In this document: positions 33,689-45,657 of the stretch, one piece after another
How the letters are laid out: each line of letters begins with the position of its first letter
Position numbering within the stretch: the first letter of the stretch is position 1
Made by a program: the position numbers and the translations under genes
NCBI GenBank assembly: GCA_015143295.1
Contig: CM026559.1
Coordinates: 18,800,826 to 18,864,825, forward strand
From: Tetracentron sinense
Taxonomy: Eukaryota > Streptophyta > Magnoliopsida > Trochodendrales > Trochodendraceae
DNA length: 64,000 nucleotides
Direction of reading: 5' to 3'
Notes under the pieces: generated by a model
What the model was told of the DNA's origin: nothing
What the model saw: only the letters and a program-made list of their open reading frames with translations
The model's database searches: none

Positions 33689-36061
33689 TGTAGAGCCCCG
33701 AACTTTTGACATTTATGCATGACCCTTCGTAGCCATTTTTCCTTTAAAGTAATGCAATTAATAAATAAGGAAGAAATTGGAAATTCCGAAACGTCAGAAA
33801 TGTTCGTTTTCGAAGTACGAACCCAACGCAAGTTGAATCGTCGAAATCGGATGAACGAGTCAAAAGTTATGGCCAAAACAGTTTGGACCTACAGACCACC
33901 GATCGCTCGGTCCATGGAGCGATCGATCGGTCCAAAACCGATCGCTCGGAGGCTATCGACTGGTCGAGATTTTACTATGGGGAAGTTTTCCAGAGAGTGA
34001 AATTTCAACCGATCGCTCGGTTATGAAACCGATCGATCGGTAGGCAACCGATCGATCGGTCATTAACACCGATCGCTCGGTCCTCGCGTTTTACAGAATT
34101 TTCACTAAGGGCATTTTCGGCATTCGGGTGTTATACCCTTTCTTATATAGGATTGCCCGAGCCTTTAGGGCTCATTCTCAACCCTTAGAGTCTTTTGAGA
34201 GATAGAGAGAAAGGAGAAGGTTTTCCTAAACCTAGGGTTTTCATTTTTGAAGAGAAATCAAAGGGGTTTGAGACCCTAGATCATCCTCAAGCACGTTTTC
34301 CTTCAAGATCTCGGCTCAAGCTCGGGTGGAGCTCGTGTTCCAAGCTAGGGCAGCAACTCACGGTCGTTTGGAAGAGGGGTTTCTTCCTCATCTTTTCAAG
34401 GTCGGTACTTCTTACTACCCTCCTAGTTATAGCTTCTCTTTTCCTTTATTTTCTTCTTGTTTTCCTTCTCATGTATATGTGTTATGAGATTGGTGGTATG
34501 AATGGTGAATGGAGATGGATGTTGGCGAATGGATGCCGTGTGGATGATGTGATGAACGAATGGGAAAGGGCATTTTACTAATAACGAACATACAAGTGTG
34601 ATGTGAGCATAACCCACATAGAAAAGCATGATTTAGGTTTAAGTGAATAATGAACACACCACATGTTTGATGAAATGTCAAGGTGAATAAAATAAATGAT
34701 AAATTAAGGGAACCCATGTTTAATTGCTCTTGAAATTGTTAGGGTTCATGATAGTGTGTTTCTTACATTTCTTAAAATGTGTAGATTATTAATTTCTTAA
34801 ATTGTTATATGCTATGCCATGTGAATCACTCCAAATTGTCATATTTAATTCCAAATGCAAGTATGCACACGATCTCACGAGCACGCATGAAATGACGTGA
34901 TTTACCGATGTTTTGAGTATGGGACGTAGAGGTGGGGCATATCCTAAGATATGTTTCACTTCGCTTTTGACAAGGGCAAGACAATCATGCATTGCATAGG
35001 GAAAGGTCTCCCATCCCCTCGCATGACATGCATAGCATCGCATGACACGCATAGCATAGCATGGCATGACACGCATAACATAGCATCACACATTCTGCAT
35101 GGATGCTAGTTGCGACGGGCTATGAACGGCAACTAGGCATTCACATTCCGCATGGATGCTAGTTGCGACGGGCTATGAACGGCAACTCGGCATTCACATT
35201 CTGCATGGATGCTAGTTGCGACGGGCTATGAACGGCAACTAGGCATACCCATCTGCATATAGGATACTAGTTGTGACGGACTATGAACGGCAACTAGGCA
35301 TGTGAACATGTTTAAATTATGAACAAGCAAGCATGATACCCGCATGACACGCATGACATGACATGACACGCATGATATGACAAGATAAGACAACATAACA
35401 AGTTTCAAGCACGGAAATGGTATTTTCAAGTCAAGTCAAGTGCACGACGTTTTCAAGAGGTTTCATCGGCTTTCTACGAAATACAAGCATGATTATAAAT
35501 TGTTTTGCTTCCTTGTATGATACAAATTGTTCATGTTCTATATATGCAACTTGCTTCCTCCTTTATGTATGCTATCTGTATGCTATGACTGTTGGTTAGT
35601 GCTTAGTACCCGCTGAGTATTCCATGCTCAGCCGTACTTCTTATGTCGGCAGGTGACGGCGGAGCAGCTGCTCCATTTGATATCTGTGCTCCGAGTCCAT
35701 GGGTGGAGGAGGAGTACGTCGAGGAGCCTTTTGAGGAACCTCCAGTAGAGGGTTACCATTAGGTGGTTGTAGATTCTGAGTGGATTAGCTGTGGGTGAGA
35801 TGAGAGATTATATCCATGTATTTTGGCGGGTCTGTCCGCACTTTCTTCTGGTTACTTTTTGTATAAACTTGGACCATATGTATATACTTAGAGGTTTGTT
35901 AGACTTCCGCTGTGTTTTATAGTTATGTTTCCGCTATAATGTCCTCTATTGTATATGCTCTGTGGGTTTTTGTAGGTTGGTTTGTCAAGCAAGTCATGTA
36001 AGTCATGATTGAGTCGTCCAAGATTCACTCTAACTCCTAGGGTGGGTTTTGGGACGCGACA
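33689..36061 (+). repeat. 3' LTR of element E (2373 bp)
   Basis: Near-identical to the 5' LTR; the 11-bp length difference is a short duplication (CTGTATGCTAT) near 35575. The palindrome block is at 33898-34083, donor-like site at 34400/34401, acceptor-like end at 35652, mini-ORF 35643-35762. Confidence 0.95.
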
Positions 36062-36545
36062 AGTCAGAAGTAGGACATTCGAGGTGCTGAAAAATTGTGT
36101 TATGTTGATGTTCACCTAGGACGTTAGAGACACACAGGGGTGCCAAAGAGGGGAATGTGAGGTGTAGATAAAGTGTGTTATGTCGATGCTCATCCGGGAT
36201 GTCAGATACACACAGGGGTGTCGAAGGGTGACATCCGAGGTACCGACAAAGTGTGTTACATCAATGCTCACCTAGGATGTCAGAGACACATGGGGGTGTT
36301 GAAAGGGGATATGTGAGGTGCTGACAAAGTGTGTTATGTTGATGCTCACTTGGGATGTTGGAGACACATAAGAGTGTCGAAGGGGCACATGCGAGGTACC
36401 GACAAAGTGTGTTAGGTCGATGCTCACCTGGGATGTTAGAGACATATGGGGGTATCGGAGGGGGATGCAGGAGCTAATGTCGCGGTATGACGAGATTGTC
36501 AAGGGTCACACATGATGTCGAGGACACGCGGGGGTGTCGAAAGGG
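36062..36545 (+). repeat. 78-bp tandem array, left part
   Basis: Units begin near 36097, 36175, 36253, 36331 and 36409 at GTGTTATGTCGATGCTCA, with internal GACACACAGGGGTGTCGAAGG. The spacing is 78 bp and units are 80-90% alike by eye. The array continues the Tat-like sequence broken by element E and resumes at 45658. Confidence 0.8.
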
Positions 36546-38700
36546 CATTGCCCAGGTTATAGACCCTAGAGGGGGGTGAATAGTGTCTATGACAATTTAA
36601 AAATTATTTACTCTAAATTTCCTAAGCGGAATTTCAACTTTAGGGCAAGTTAAAGGGAAATAGAGAATCTAACAATTTTGCTTAAACAATAGTATAAACA
36701 ATAATGAAAATCAGTCAAGAGTGAGAGTTAGAGAGATTCAAACACTTGACACCGGATATTGTTCATGAGGTTCGGCAACCCGCCTACGTCCCCACCTTGA
36801 GCTATTCCTGCTCCAAGGATTCCCCACGATTTTATTCCTAAACTGTGTCCTCTTCTTCCGGGTGAAGAGTAAACCGTTACACTCCCTTGTAGGCTAGGAG
36901 ACCAACTTTATTATCCTTTAGGGAGCTGAGGATGAACCGTTACACAATCCTTTTATGGCTCAGGATTAAACCTTTACAATCCTTTGAGATTAAGGATGAA
37001 CCTTTACAAAGTAGATATTTTTTTGGATCCTTAATCCGGAATACAAACTCCTTTAAGTGTTAGATAAGAATGGAATAACAAACTCTAAGAAATCTCACAA
37101 AAGATGGATTGGATTTCAACTGAAAAATAGAGTATTGGGGATTTCAAATTTTTCACAATGGATTTGAGTTTTGGATCTTGGTGAATGAATGAGATTTGAT
37201 AGATTGATCACCCTTAATATTTTAGTTCATGGAATATCTTAATTTATAGTGCATTTAAGAATATAGCCGTTGGAGAAACAATAGATGCGAAACCACCTGT
37301 TATAGGCTTTTTTTACGTTCTAGAGTTCATCCAGTCGATCAGGAGATTCCTCTGATCGACTGGATGTGTCTTCAGATCGGTTGGATAGAGTTACGTTTTT
37401 ACCTCTCAGTGTTGTTACTATAACGTTTGCTTAGCTTATCGAAATTAGGTTATTAAAAAGCCTATTCCACTTAAAATACAAAAGGGAACATTTTTGTCTC
37501 TAATGATCAAATCCTAATTCTGCATATTTCATGGCTAAAAAGGCTCCCAAAGTTGACTGGTCCATCCAGTCGACTGGATAGAGCAAAGTTTTAACTCCTT
37601 TAGTATTTTGACCATAACGTTTGATTTTATTGATGCAATTACGTAATTCAACTTCCTATTCCACTTAAAATTGCAAGGGGAACAATTTTGTGTCTAATGG
37701 TTGAATCCTAATTATTCTTATTTCATGGTCAAAATGGGTCCCACAAATTTCTGGATTTGGGAAAAATTGTCAGAACCGTTTTGGTGCAAACTTGGTCTGT
37801 CTAGTCGATCAAAAGACCCTTTTGATTGGCTGGATAGAGTAAATTTGCATAAAAAACACTGAAAACCAATTTTCTTGACCTTAAAGAATGGAATGATTTC
37901 CAATGCCACTTGCTTGCCTTTAGCATGATTTTCAATTATTCCAAAGTCTTTTAAATTAGTAGATAAACATGATTAACAACTCATAATGATCTTTGGAATG
38001 ATCTAATATGGATTCATAATGGTTTCCAATATGATCAGAACATGTAGACAAATTTTGGGAAAATTTGTTCTATCCAGTCGATCACAAGGCTTGTCTGATC
38101 GACTGGATGGTTTGTTTGATCGACTGGATGGTCTGTCTGATCGACTTGATAGACCATTTTATTTCCTAAATCCATTTTTCAAAACCTTTAAGATAGGATA
38201 TGATTCCAGGGTTTTGTACTTAATCTTTATGAGAAAGATGATCATGTTTTAAGGTCCTTAATCATATTATTATATTGGTTTAAGGAACCTATGGTCAATC
38301 TAAGGTTATTGAGATTTTATCCAAACCATCTAATGAGGACTTCTTACAAAAGTCCTAAACACTCTCAACCTTAAACTAAGACACTAAACACCTTAAGAGT
38401 TCTCTTTTGATCTTGGATCTGATATTGCTTTGTGATGATCCATCTTCTTCAATTTCATCTTTGAGCTTTTGTCATCTTGAATGATATGAGCTTGAATGAC
38501 TTTGACTAGGACTTGTTCTTGCATATAGGCTTTAATATGATTCAGCTCATGTTTTTTGATTGAATGACACTCTAATGCTCTTCTTAATCTGATTTTTACA
38601 GAAACTCAAAAGAGACATTAGTAACACAATATACATTCCTTTATTGCGTTATCATCAAAATCAATGATGTTGTCTTAGGTCAAAACCTAAAGGCTAACAG
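36546..38700. repeat. Unclassified interspersed repeat inside the 78-bp array
   Basis: Begins near TAGACCCTAGAGGGGGGTGAATAG and ends near GGTCAAAACCTAAAGGCTAACAG, both placed by where the array stops and restarts. No coding sequence, TIRs or LTR pair were found. It carries several copies of CCAGTCGATC / GATCGACTGG (37330-37380, 37560-37580, 37800-37830, 38070-38150), some as inverted pairs. It may be a non-autonomous LTR or DNA element. Confidence 0.5.
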
Positions 38701-39132
38701 AGGGGACATGTGGGAGGTATTGTAGTATGACGATGTCGCGCCCTAAAATACCCCCTAGGAGTTAAGGGATACTTTAGAGGTACTGTACGTACCTGCCAAA
38801 CCATCTTGTAATGAACAAAGCTAAACATGATATAATACAATAGTAATCAGAGTGCGGAACTATATCATGAATGCGGAAACGGGACCTAACTTTTTTTTCT
38901 TTTTCTATATAAGGAAGTCTATATTCCAAGTGAATATATACAAAACATATCAAGTCAAAGGTGGACATGACCACCGAACAAAATACAAACGAACTCTCTA
39001 ACACTCTCCTCTCAACAGTAGTCGAGGTATGGCCACACCTCCAAATCTCTATCCTCCTGAGACTACAATAGGATAAGTGGCTCCCTCTCCTCTACATACA
39101 CTTCCTTGACCCAATGCTCAGGGTCGCGAGGA

Positions 39133-41376
39133 TGTAGAGCCCCAGACTTTTTCATGATTAATACATGACACTTTCGTAGCCAATTTACCTTTAATGTAGT
39201 ACAATTAATAAATAAGGAAGAAATTGAAAATTCTGAAATGTTAGAAATGTTCATTTTTGAAGTACGAACCTAACGCAAGTTGAATCGTCAAAATCCGACG
39301 AACGAGTCAAAAGATATGGCCAAAACAGTTTGGACCTGCAGACCACCGATCGCTCGGTCCATGGAGCGATCGATCGGTGCAAAACCGATCGATCGGAGGC
39401 TATCGACTGGTCGAAGAAATTGTATGGGGAAATTTTCCAGAGAGTTGATTTTTGGTCGAGAGCTCGGTCAACACACCCATCGCTCGGTAGGCAACCGATC
39501 GATCGGTCATAACCACCGATTGCTCGGTCTTCGTGTCTTGCAAAAGTTTCATTAAAGGTGTTTTCGTCTTTTGGGCGTTTCACTCTTTCCTCTTAAGGGT
39601 TACCCGAGCCTTTAGGGCTCATTCTCAACACGTAGAGACATTTGAGAGTTAGAGAAAGAGGAGAGGGTTTTCCTAACCTAGGGTTTGCTTTTGGGGAGAA
39701 ATCAAAGGGGTTTCAAGACCCACAATCACCTCAAGCTTGGATTGCTTCAAGATTCCGATTCAAGCACGTGAGGAGGAGTTTCTCCAAGCTAGGGCAGCGC
39801 CTCACGAACGTTTTTGGAGGAGTTTTCTTCCTCATTGATCAAGGTCGGTACCTTTTGCTACCCTCCTAGTTATAGTTCTTTATTTTTCTTCCCTCATTCC
39901 TATTATCCTTTACTTTCCTTCATCTATATATGTGTTATGAGATGGGTTGTGTGGATGGTGAATGAAGATGGATGTTGGCGAATGGATGCCATGTGGATGA
40001 CGTGATGAATGAAATGGGAAAGGGCATTGCACTAATAATAAACATATAAGCATATTGTGAATATGAACCCACCTAGAAGAGCATGTGATAGGCTTAACAA
40101 ATAATGTATTCACCATGTTTGATGAAATGCCAAGGTGAAAGAAATGAATTGTAAATTAAGGAAATGCATGTTTAATTAATTGTGGAAATTGCTAGGACCT
40201 ATGATAGTGTGCCTTCTTGTTTTCCCTAAATTACATGAATATTGATTTGCTCAAATGATTGATGTTCTATGTATTGTTAACTCTCCAAATGTCATATTTA
40301 AATTTAAATACAAGTATGTACATGCTTCCACGAGCACGACATGCATGACATGAATTTATCGAAGTTTTCAAGAACGAGGTTTAGAGGTGGGACATATCCT
40401 ACGATATGTTTTACCTCGCTTTTGACAAGAAAACAAGAACAAACATTCCACGAGGGGTCTCCCCTCACTCACAAGTGCATAGCATAAAGAAGGGCCTCCC
40501 TTCCCTCGCAAGTACATACATATCATGAAGAAGGGTCTCCCTTCCCTCTCAAGTGCATTGCATAAAGAAGGGTCTCCCTTCCCTCTCATGGCATCTCATA
40601 AGTGCATCTCACCAGTACATCTTACAAGTGTATCTCACAAGTTACATGATCACAAGCAAGCACGCATGACATGACACGATCTACAAGAATCAAGCAAGAT
40701 AGACAAGACGAGTTTTCAAGCACCAAAATGGTACTTAAGTCAAGTCAAGTGCACGGTGTTTTCAAGGGTTTTATCGGCTTTTTACGAAATGCAAGCATGA
40801 TTATAAATTACTTTACTTCCTTGTATGAAATGAATTGTTCCCGTTTAATATATATGAATTGCTCCTGATTTATGTATTACCATTTTTATGCTATAACTAT
40901 TGGTTAGTATTTGGTACCCGCTGAGTATTCCATGCTCAGCCGTACTTCTTATGTCGGCAGGTGATAGCGGAGCAGCTGCTCCTTTTGATGTCTGTGCTCT
41001 TGGTCCATGGGTGGAGGAGGAGTACGTCGAGGAACCTTTGGAGGAACCTCTGGTAGAGGGCTACTATTAGGTAGTGGTTGTAGATTCTGAGTGATAGAGC
41101 TGTGGGTGAGTTGAGAGATGTATATCCATGTATTTTGGTGGGCTTGTCCGCACTTTCTTTTGGAATTCTTTTGTGTAACTTGGATCACATATGTATATAT
41201 ATAGAGGTTTGGTTAAGTCTTCCGCTGTGTTATGTTTAAGTATGTTTCCGCAGTTTATATCCTCTTTGTATATGCTCTGTGGGTTTTGCAGGTTGATTTG
41301 TCAAGTAAGTCATGCAAGCCATGATTAGTCGTCCAAGATTCACTCTAACTCCTAGGGTGGGTCTCGGGTCGCGACA
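39133..41376 (+). repeat. Solo LTR F (2244 bp) nested in the reverse LTR
   Basis: TGTAGAGCCCCAGAC...GGGTCGCGACA flanked by GAGGA (39128-39132, 41377-41381). It closely resembles the LTR of E. Palindrome block 39345-39530, donor-like site near 39842, AAGGGTCTCCCTTCCCTC tandem repeat at 40450-40590, family hairpin at 40921. Its insertion point lies in the mini-ORF of the older LTR. Confidence 0.93.
40951..41070 (+). CDS. LTR mini-ORF, solo LTR F
   Basis: 39 codons from ATGTCGGCAGGT to TAG with PFDVC, PWVEEEYVEE and an EGYY end. Compared with element E it keeps the core unchanged, with substitutions in the acidic tail. Confidence 0.5.
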   Translation: MSAGDSGAAAPFDVCALGPWVEEEYVEEPLEEPLVEGYY

Positions 41377-42236
41377 GAGGACTTCCACGGTACCTGCCGA
41401 CATAAAAATACGGTTGAGCATGAAATACTCAACGAGTACAAGCTACTAGCTAACCATAGCAATAACAAAAGCACAATAACAATGTACATGATACAAAAAA
41501 TCAATTAAAACAATACTAGCAGCATAAGATAAATAGTATTGAACATGAAGCAATATCAATATCTTCACATTAGTGTGTGAATGCAAAAAACTCCAATAAA
41601 ACTCATGTTCAGAAACCCTTTTCATGTCTTGGTCTTGCTTGTGAAAATCATGCATGCATGTCTGTCTTGTTGGGATTTCATGTCTTGACTTGTATACTTG
41701 TGAACTCTAGCTAGCACCCGCACATCCTTGGGCTACCAACCTCATTGATATTTCCTTCACTTGTGAGCCAGAGCTAACACCCTTCAGTTGGGCTACCAAC
41801 CTCCTTGACATATAATTGTTTCATTTTCTTGTGAGCCAGAGGCTAGCACCCTTCACTTGGGCTACCAACCTCCTTGACATGTAATTATTTCATTTTCTTG
41901 TGAGCCAGAGGCTAGTACCCTTCACATGGGCTACCAATGTCGCGACCCAAAACCCACCCTAGGAGTTAGAGTGAACTTTGGACGACTAATCATGGCTTAC
42001 ATGACTTGCTTGACAAACCAACCTGCAAAAACCCACAGAGCATATACAATAGGGGACATCATAGCGGAAACATAACCATAAAGCACAGCGGAAGTCTACC
42101 AAACCTCTATGTATATGCATATGCAAATCCAAGTTATACAAAAAGTAATCAAAAGAAAGTGCGGACATGCCCGCCAAAATACACCAATCTGACTCTCATC
42201 TCACCCACAGCTAATTCACTCAGAATCTACAACCAC

Positions 42237-42356
42237 CTAATGGTAACCCTCTACCGGAGGATCCTCCAAAGGCTCCTCGACGTACTCCTCCTCCACCCAA
42301 GGGCTCGGAGCACAGATATCAAATGGAGCAGCTGCTCCGCCATCACCTGCCGACAT
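42237..42356 (-). CDS. LTR mini-ORF, reverse solo LTR 41938-44484
   Basis: 39 codons, ATG to TAG, with PFDIC and PWVEEEYVEE, almost the same as the peptide of element E although the upstream control block of this LTR is unrelated. Confidence 0.5.
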   Translation of the reverse strand: MSAGDGGAAAPFDICAPSPWVEEEYVEEPLEDPPVEGYH

Positions 42357-43755
42357 AAGAAGTACGGCTGAGCATGGAATACTCAGCGGGTATTAAGCAC
42401 TAACCAACAGTCATAGCATACAGATAGCATACATAAAGCAGGAACAATTCATATATGTTAGAAGGAAACAATTCATATCATACAAGGAAGCAAAGCAATT
42501 TATAATCATGCTTGTATTTCGTAGAAAGCCGATGAAACCTCTTGAAAACATCGTGCACTTGACTTGACTTGAAATATCTTTTCGTACTTGAAAGCTTGTC
42601 GTGTTTGTCTTGCTTGATTCTTGTATATTGTGTCATGTCATGCATGTCGTGCGTGCTTGCTTGTGATCATGTAACTTGTGAGATGCACTTGTGAGATGTC
42701 TTGAGAGGGAAGGGAGACCCTTCTTTATGCAATACACTTGCGAGGGAAGGGAGACCCTTCTTCATGATATGTATGTACTTGCGAGGGAAGGGAGGCCCTT
42801 CTTCATGATATGCACTTGTGAGTGAGGGGAGACCCCTCGTGAAATGTTGGTTCTTGTCTTCTTGTGAAAAGCGAGGTAAAACATATCATAGGATATGTCC
42901 CACCTCTAACCATGTTCTTGAAAACCTCGATAAATCATGTCATGCATGCCGTGCTCGTGGGAACCGTGTACATACTTGTATTTAAATTTAAACATGACAT
43001 TTGGGTAATTTCACAACACACATAACATCGAAGATTGAACAATATAACATTCATGTCATTTAAGGAAAACAAGAAAACACACTATCATAGGCCCTAGCAA
43101 TATTCAGAATTTATTAGGCATGCATTCCCTAATTTACAACTCACTGTATTCACCTTGGCATTTCATCAAACATGGTGTGTTCATTATGGATTTACCCTAC
43201 AACATGCTTTTCTAGGTGGGTTTACTCACATCATAAAGGTGTGTTTATTATGGATACAATGCCCTCCCCATTTTAATCATCACAACACAACCCTTGGCAT
43301 CCAATCGCCCATTCCATCTCCATTCACCATTCCCATTCACCATTCACAACCCATCTCATAATACATGTGTAAATAAAGAAAATAAAGAGAAATGAAGGGG
43401 AAAGAAGAACTATAACTAGGAGGGTAGCAAGAAGTACCAACCTTGAAGAAATGAGGAAGAAATCCCTCTTCCAAACGACTGTGAGTTGTGCCCTAGCTTG
43501 GAACACGAGCTTTGCACGAGCTTGAGCCGAGATCTTGAAGAAAACGGGCTTGAGGTTGATCTAGGGTTTCAAAACCCTTTGATTTCTCTCCAAACTGGAA
43601 ACCCTAGGTTTAGGAATCGCCTTCTCCTCTCTTCTTATCTCCCAATCTCTCTAAGTGTCAAATGATGCCCTAAAGGTTCGGGTTAAACTCTTAAGGTAAG
43701 AGTGAACCGACCAAAAGACCAAAATACCCTTACTGAATTTCTGAAAAAAAACGCG

Positions 43756-44282
43756 AGGACCGTGAATAGTGTCGAACACGTTGTGCTGTGGACAGTGCCA
43801 AACACGTTGTGCTGTGAACAGTGCCACACACGTTGTGCTGTGAACAGTGCCGAACACGTTGTGCTGTGAACAGTGCCAACTCGTTGTGCTGTGAATAGTG
43901 CCAACTCGTTGTCCGTTGTGAATAGTACCAAACACGTTGTCCGTTGTGAATAGTAGCAAACACGTTGTCCATTGTGAAGGGTGCCGAACCCGTTGTCACG
44001 TGATGTCGTGCATAGTGCTGAGCTCGTAGTCCGTTGTCTTATGTACAACGTGCCCGTTGTCACGTTGTGTTGTGCATAGTGCTGAGCTCGTTGTCCGTTG
44101 TCTTATGTACAACGTGCCCGTTGTGACGTTGTCTTATGTACAACGTATACGTTATCAGAGTACGTTGTTTTTTGCGTTGTCTGTGCCTTCCGAGCTACGT
44201 CCTTAGCGCCTAACCGAGCTACGTCCTTAACGCCTTCCGAGCTACGTCCTTAGTGCCTAACCGAGCTACGATTGCCTACAGG
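43756..44282 (-). repeat. CGTTGTGCTGTGAACAGTG repeat block replacing the palindromes
   Basis: Four sub-arrays: about six units of CACGTTGTGCTGTGAACAGTGC (43774-43905); three of CGTTGTCCGTTGTGAATAGT (43907-43990); two of about 66 bp with CGTTGTCTTATGTACAACGTGC (43998-44130); four of CGAGCTACGTCCTTAGCGCC (44204-44280). Flanked by the same head (AGACTGTTTTGGCCATATC) and by the same GCGAGGACCG edge as palindrome-type LTRs. Confidence 0.85.
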
Positions 44283-45657
44283 TCCAGACTGTTTTGGCCA
44301 TATCTTTTGACTCGTTCGTCCGATTTTGACGATTCAACTTGCGTTGTGTTCGTATTTCGAAAAGGAACATTTCTAACATTTCGAAATTTCCAATTTCTTC
44401 CTTATTTATTAATTATACATCTTTAAAGGCAAATTGACTACGAAAGTGTCATGTATTAAGCATGAAAAAGTCTGGGGCTCTACAACCAACCTCCTTGACA
44501 TATGCTTGTTTCCTTGTTTTGATTTATCATGTACAAATACTCTTAAAAAAGCCGGTTCATGCATGCATGCATGCTTGTGTGATTGTCAATAGTGACAACT
44601 ATGATGACATGTATGACATGAAAGATAGTGCATCGCAATTCAATTCATAGTGTAAACTTGTGATTATTTAGATAATCTATATGGCATTTAATCAAGGTTA
44701 TGAGTTTGGAGGAAAACTACAAATATTCATGCTTTCATACTCTTCATTGATTTGATAATTTCTCATTTAGGCATTTAGTCAAACACATAGCATGCAACAT
44801 GTCATAGTCGTTTCATTTACTCTTTTTAGTACATATTTTCATCAAATCATTAAGGTACATTCATTATTTGTAGAATGCCCATCCACCATTTTCCATTTCA
44901 CACATCACACAACATCCATACGGCATCCAATCGCCTCAATCATCATCCCATCCACACATCCATACCCTTTACTTTATCTTGTTTATATTTGGGAAAAATG
45001 ATATATTTCAAGGAAGAAAAACATACTATCAAGAGTCCTCAAACACAATAGAAAAACCTAGGTTATTGCTAAGGGAGTTAGTAGGGTGTACTAACCTTAA
45101 TGATCACACTTGATCTTGCAAGAAAACCCTTGTTTGAGAACACCTCTTGATGTAGAAGGATCCCACTTAAAGAAGATGCTTCAAGCTTAGAAGGGGTGAT
45201 CCAACCTTGATCTTGCTCCAAAACCCCTCTTGGATTTTTCTAGGATCTCCTTTCTCCCTTCTCTCTCAATCTCTAGTAGTCTCCTTTAGGTTTTTGGGTA
45301 AACCATAACCCCCCAAGAGGCCCCCTATTTATAGGCCAAGGGTAGAAACCCCAAAAAAACCCAAAATAAAATGTCTGGGTTACTCACCTACGATCGTTTT
45401 TAGGGTCTATACAATCATTCGTAACTTGCAGAAAATTTCCAAATTTTCCTTCTTTCGTTTTTCGGTGATAACTTTTCACTCGTTCGTCGGATTTTGATGC
45501 TTCAACTTGCATTGGATTCGTCATTCGAAAAGGAACATTCCTAGTAGTTTAGAATTTCAAAATTCTTCTTCATTTATTAATTATACTACGTGAAAGGCCT
45601 AGAGGCTATGAAAACATTGTTCATTAGGTACGAAAAGTTCCGAGGCGCTATAGACGA

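Larger units (their letters stand above)
26148..36061 (+). mobile_element. Whole-looking chromodomain Ty3/Gypsy element E (9914 bp)
   Basis: Two LTRs (26148-28509 and 33689-36061) with the target duplication AGTCA at 26143-26147 and 36062-36066. The primer site TGGTATCAAAGCT (28514-28526), gag, pol, PPT hairpin and polypurine tract are all in order. I counted seven substitutions and one 11-bp duplication between the LTRs, about 0.3%; at the commonly used 1.3e-8 substitutions per site per year this is roughly 0.1 million years. It inserted into Tat-like sequence. Confidence 0.95.
41938..44484 (-). repeat. Solo LTR, reverse, with replaced upstream block (2547 bp)
   Basis: TGTCGCGACCC...GGGGCTCTACA flanked by ACCAA (41933-41937, 44485-44489). 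Outside one block it follows the E/F plan: mini-ORF 42237-42356, GAGGGAAGGGAGACCCTTC repeat at 42700-42840, donor-like site near 43430 and a conserved head at 44280-44484. The palindrome block is absent; about 540 bp of different repeats stand in its place. Confidence 0.93.
38734..45652 (-). repeat. Solo LTR of B subfamily, reverse, split by two later solo LTRs
   Basis: Own sequence is 38734-39132, 41382-41937 and 44490-45652 (about 2.1 kb). On the + strand it starts TGTCGCGCCC and ends CGAGGCGCTATA, with the duplication GACGA at 38729-38733 and 45653-45657. It resembles the LTR of element B, including the CTAGCACCC...GGGCTACCAACCTCCTTGACA tandem repeat (41695-41937 and just after 44490). It has TATAAATAG (reverse) at 45326-45334 and no ACCGATCGATCGGT block. 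Confidence 0.88.

Noticed and set aside
36272-36502. 76-codon - strand frame with repeated YPHMSLTSQVSI-like units
   Set aside because: A translation of the 78-bp tandem array, whose unit is a multiple of three; a by-product of the DNA repeat.
43651-44063. Three overlapping open frames on the - strand with HNVFGTVHSTTC-type protein repeats
   Set aside because: They are translations of the CGTTGTGCTGTGAACAGTG DNA repeat in all three frames; no start context or independent support.
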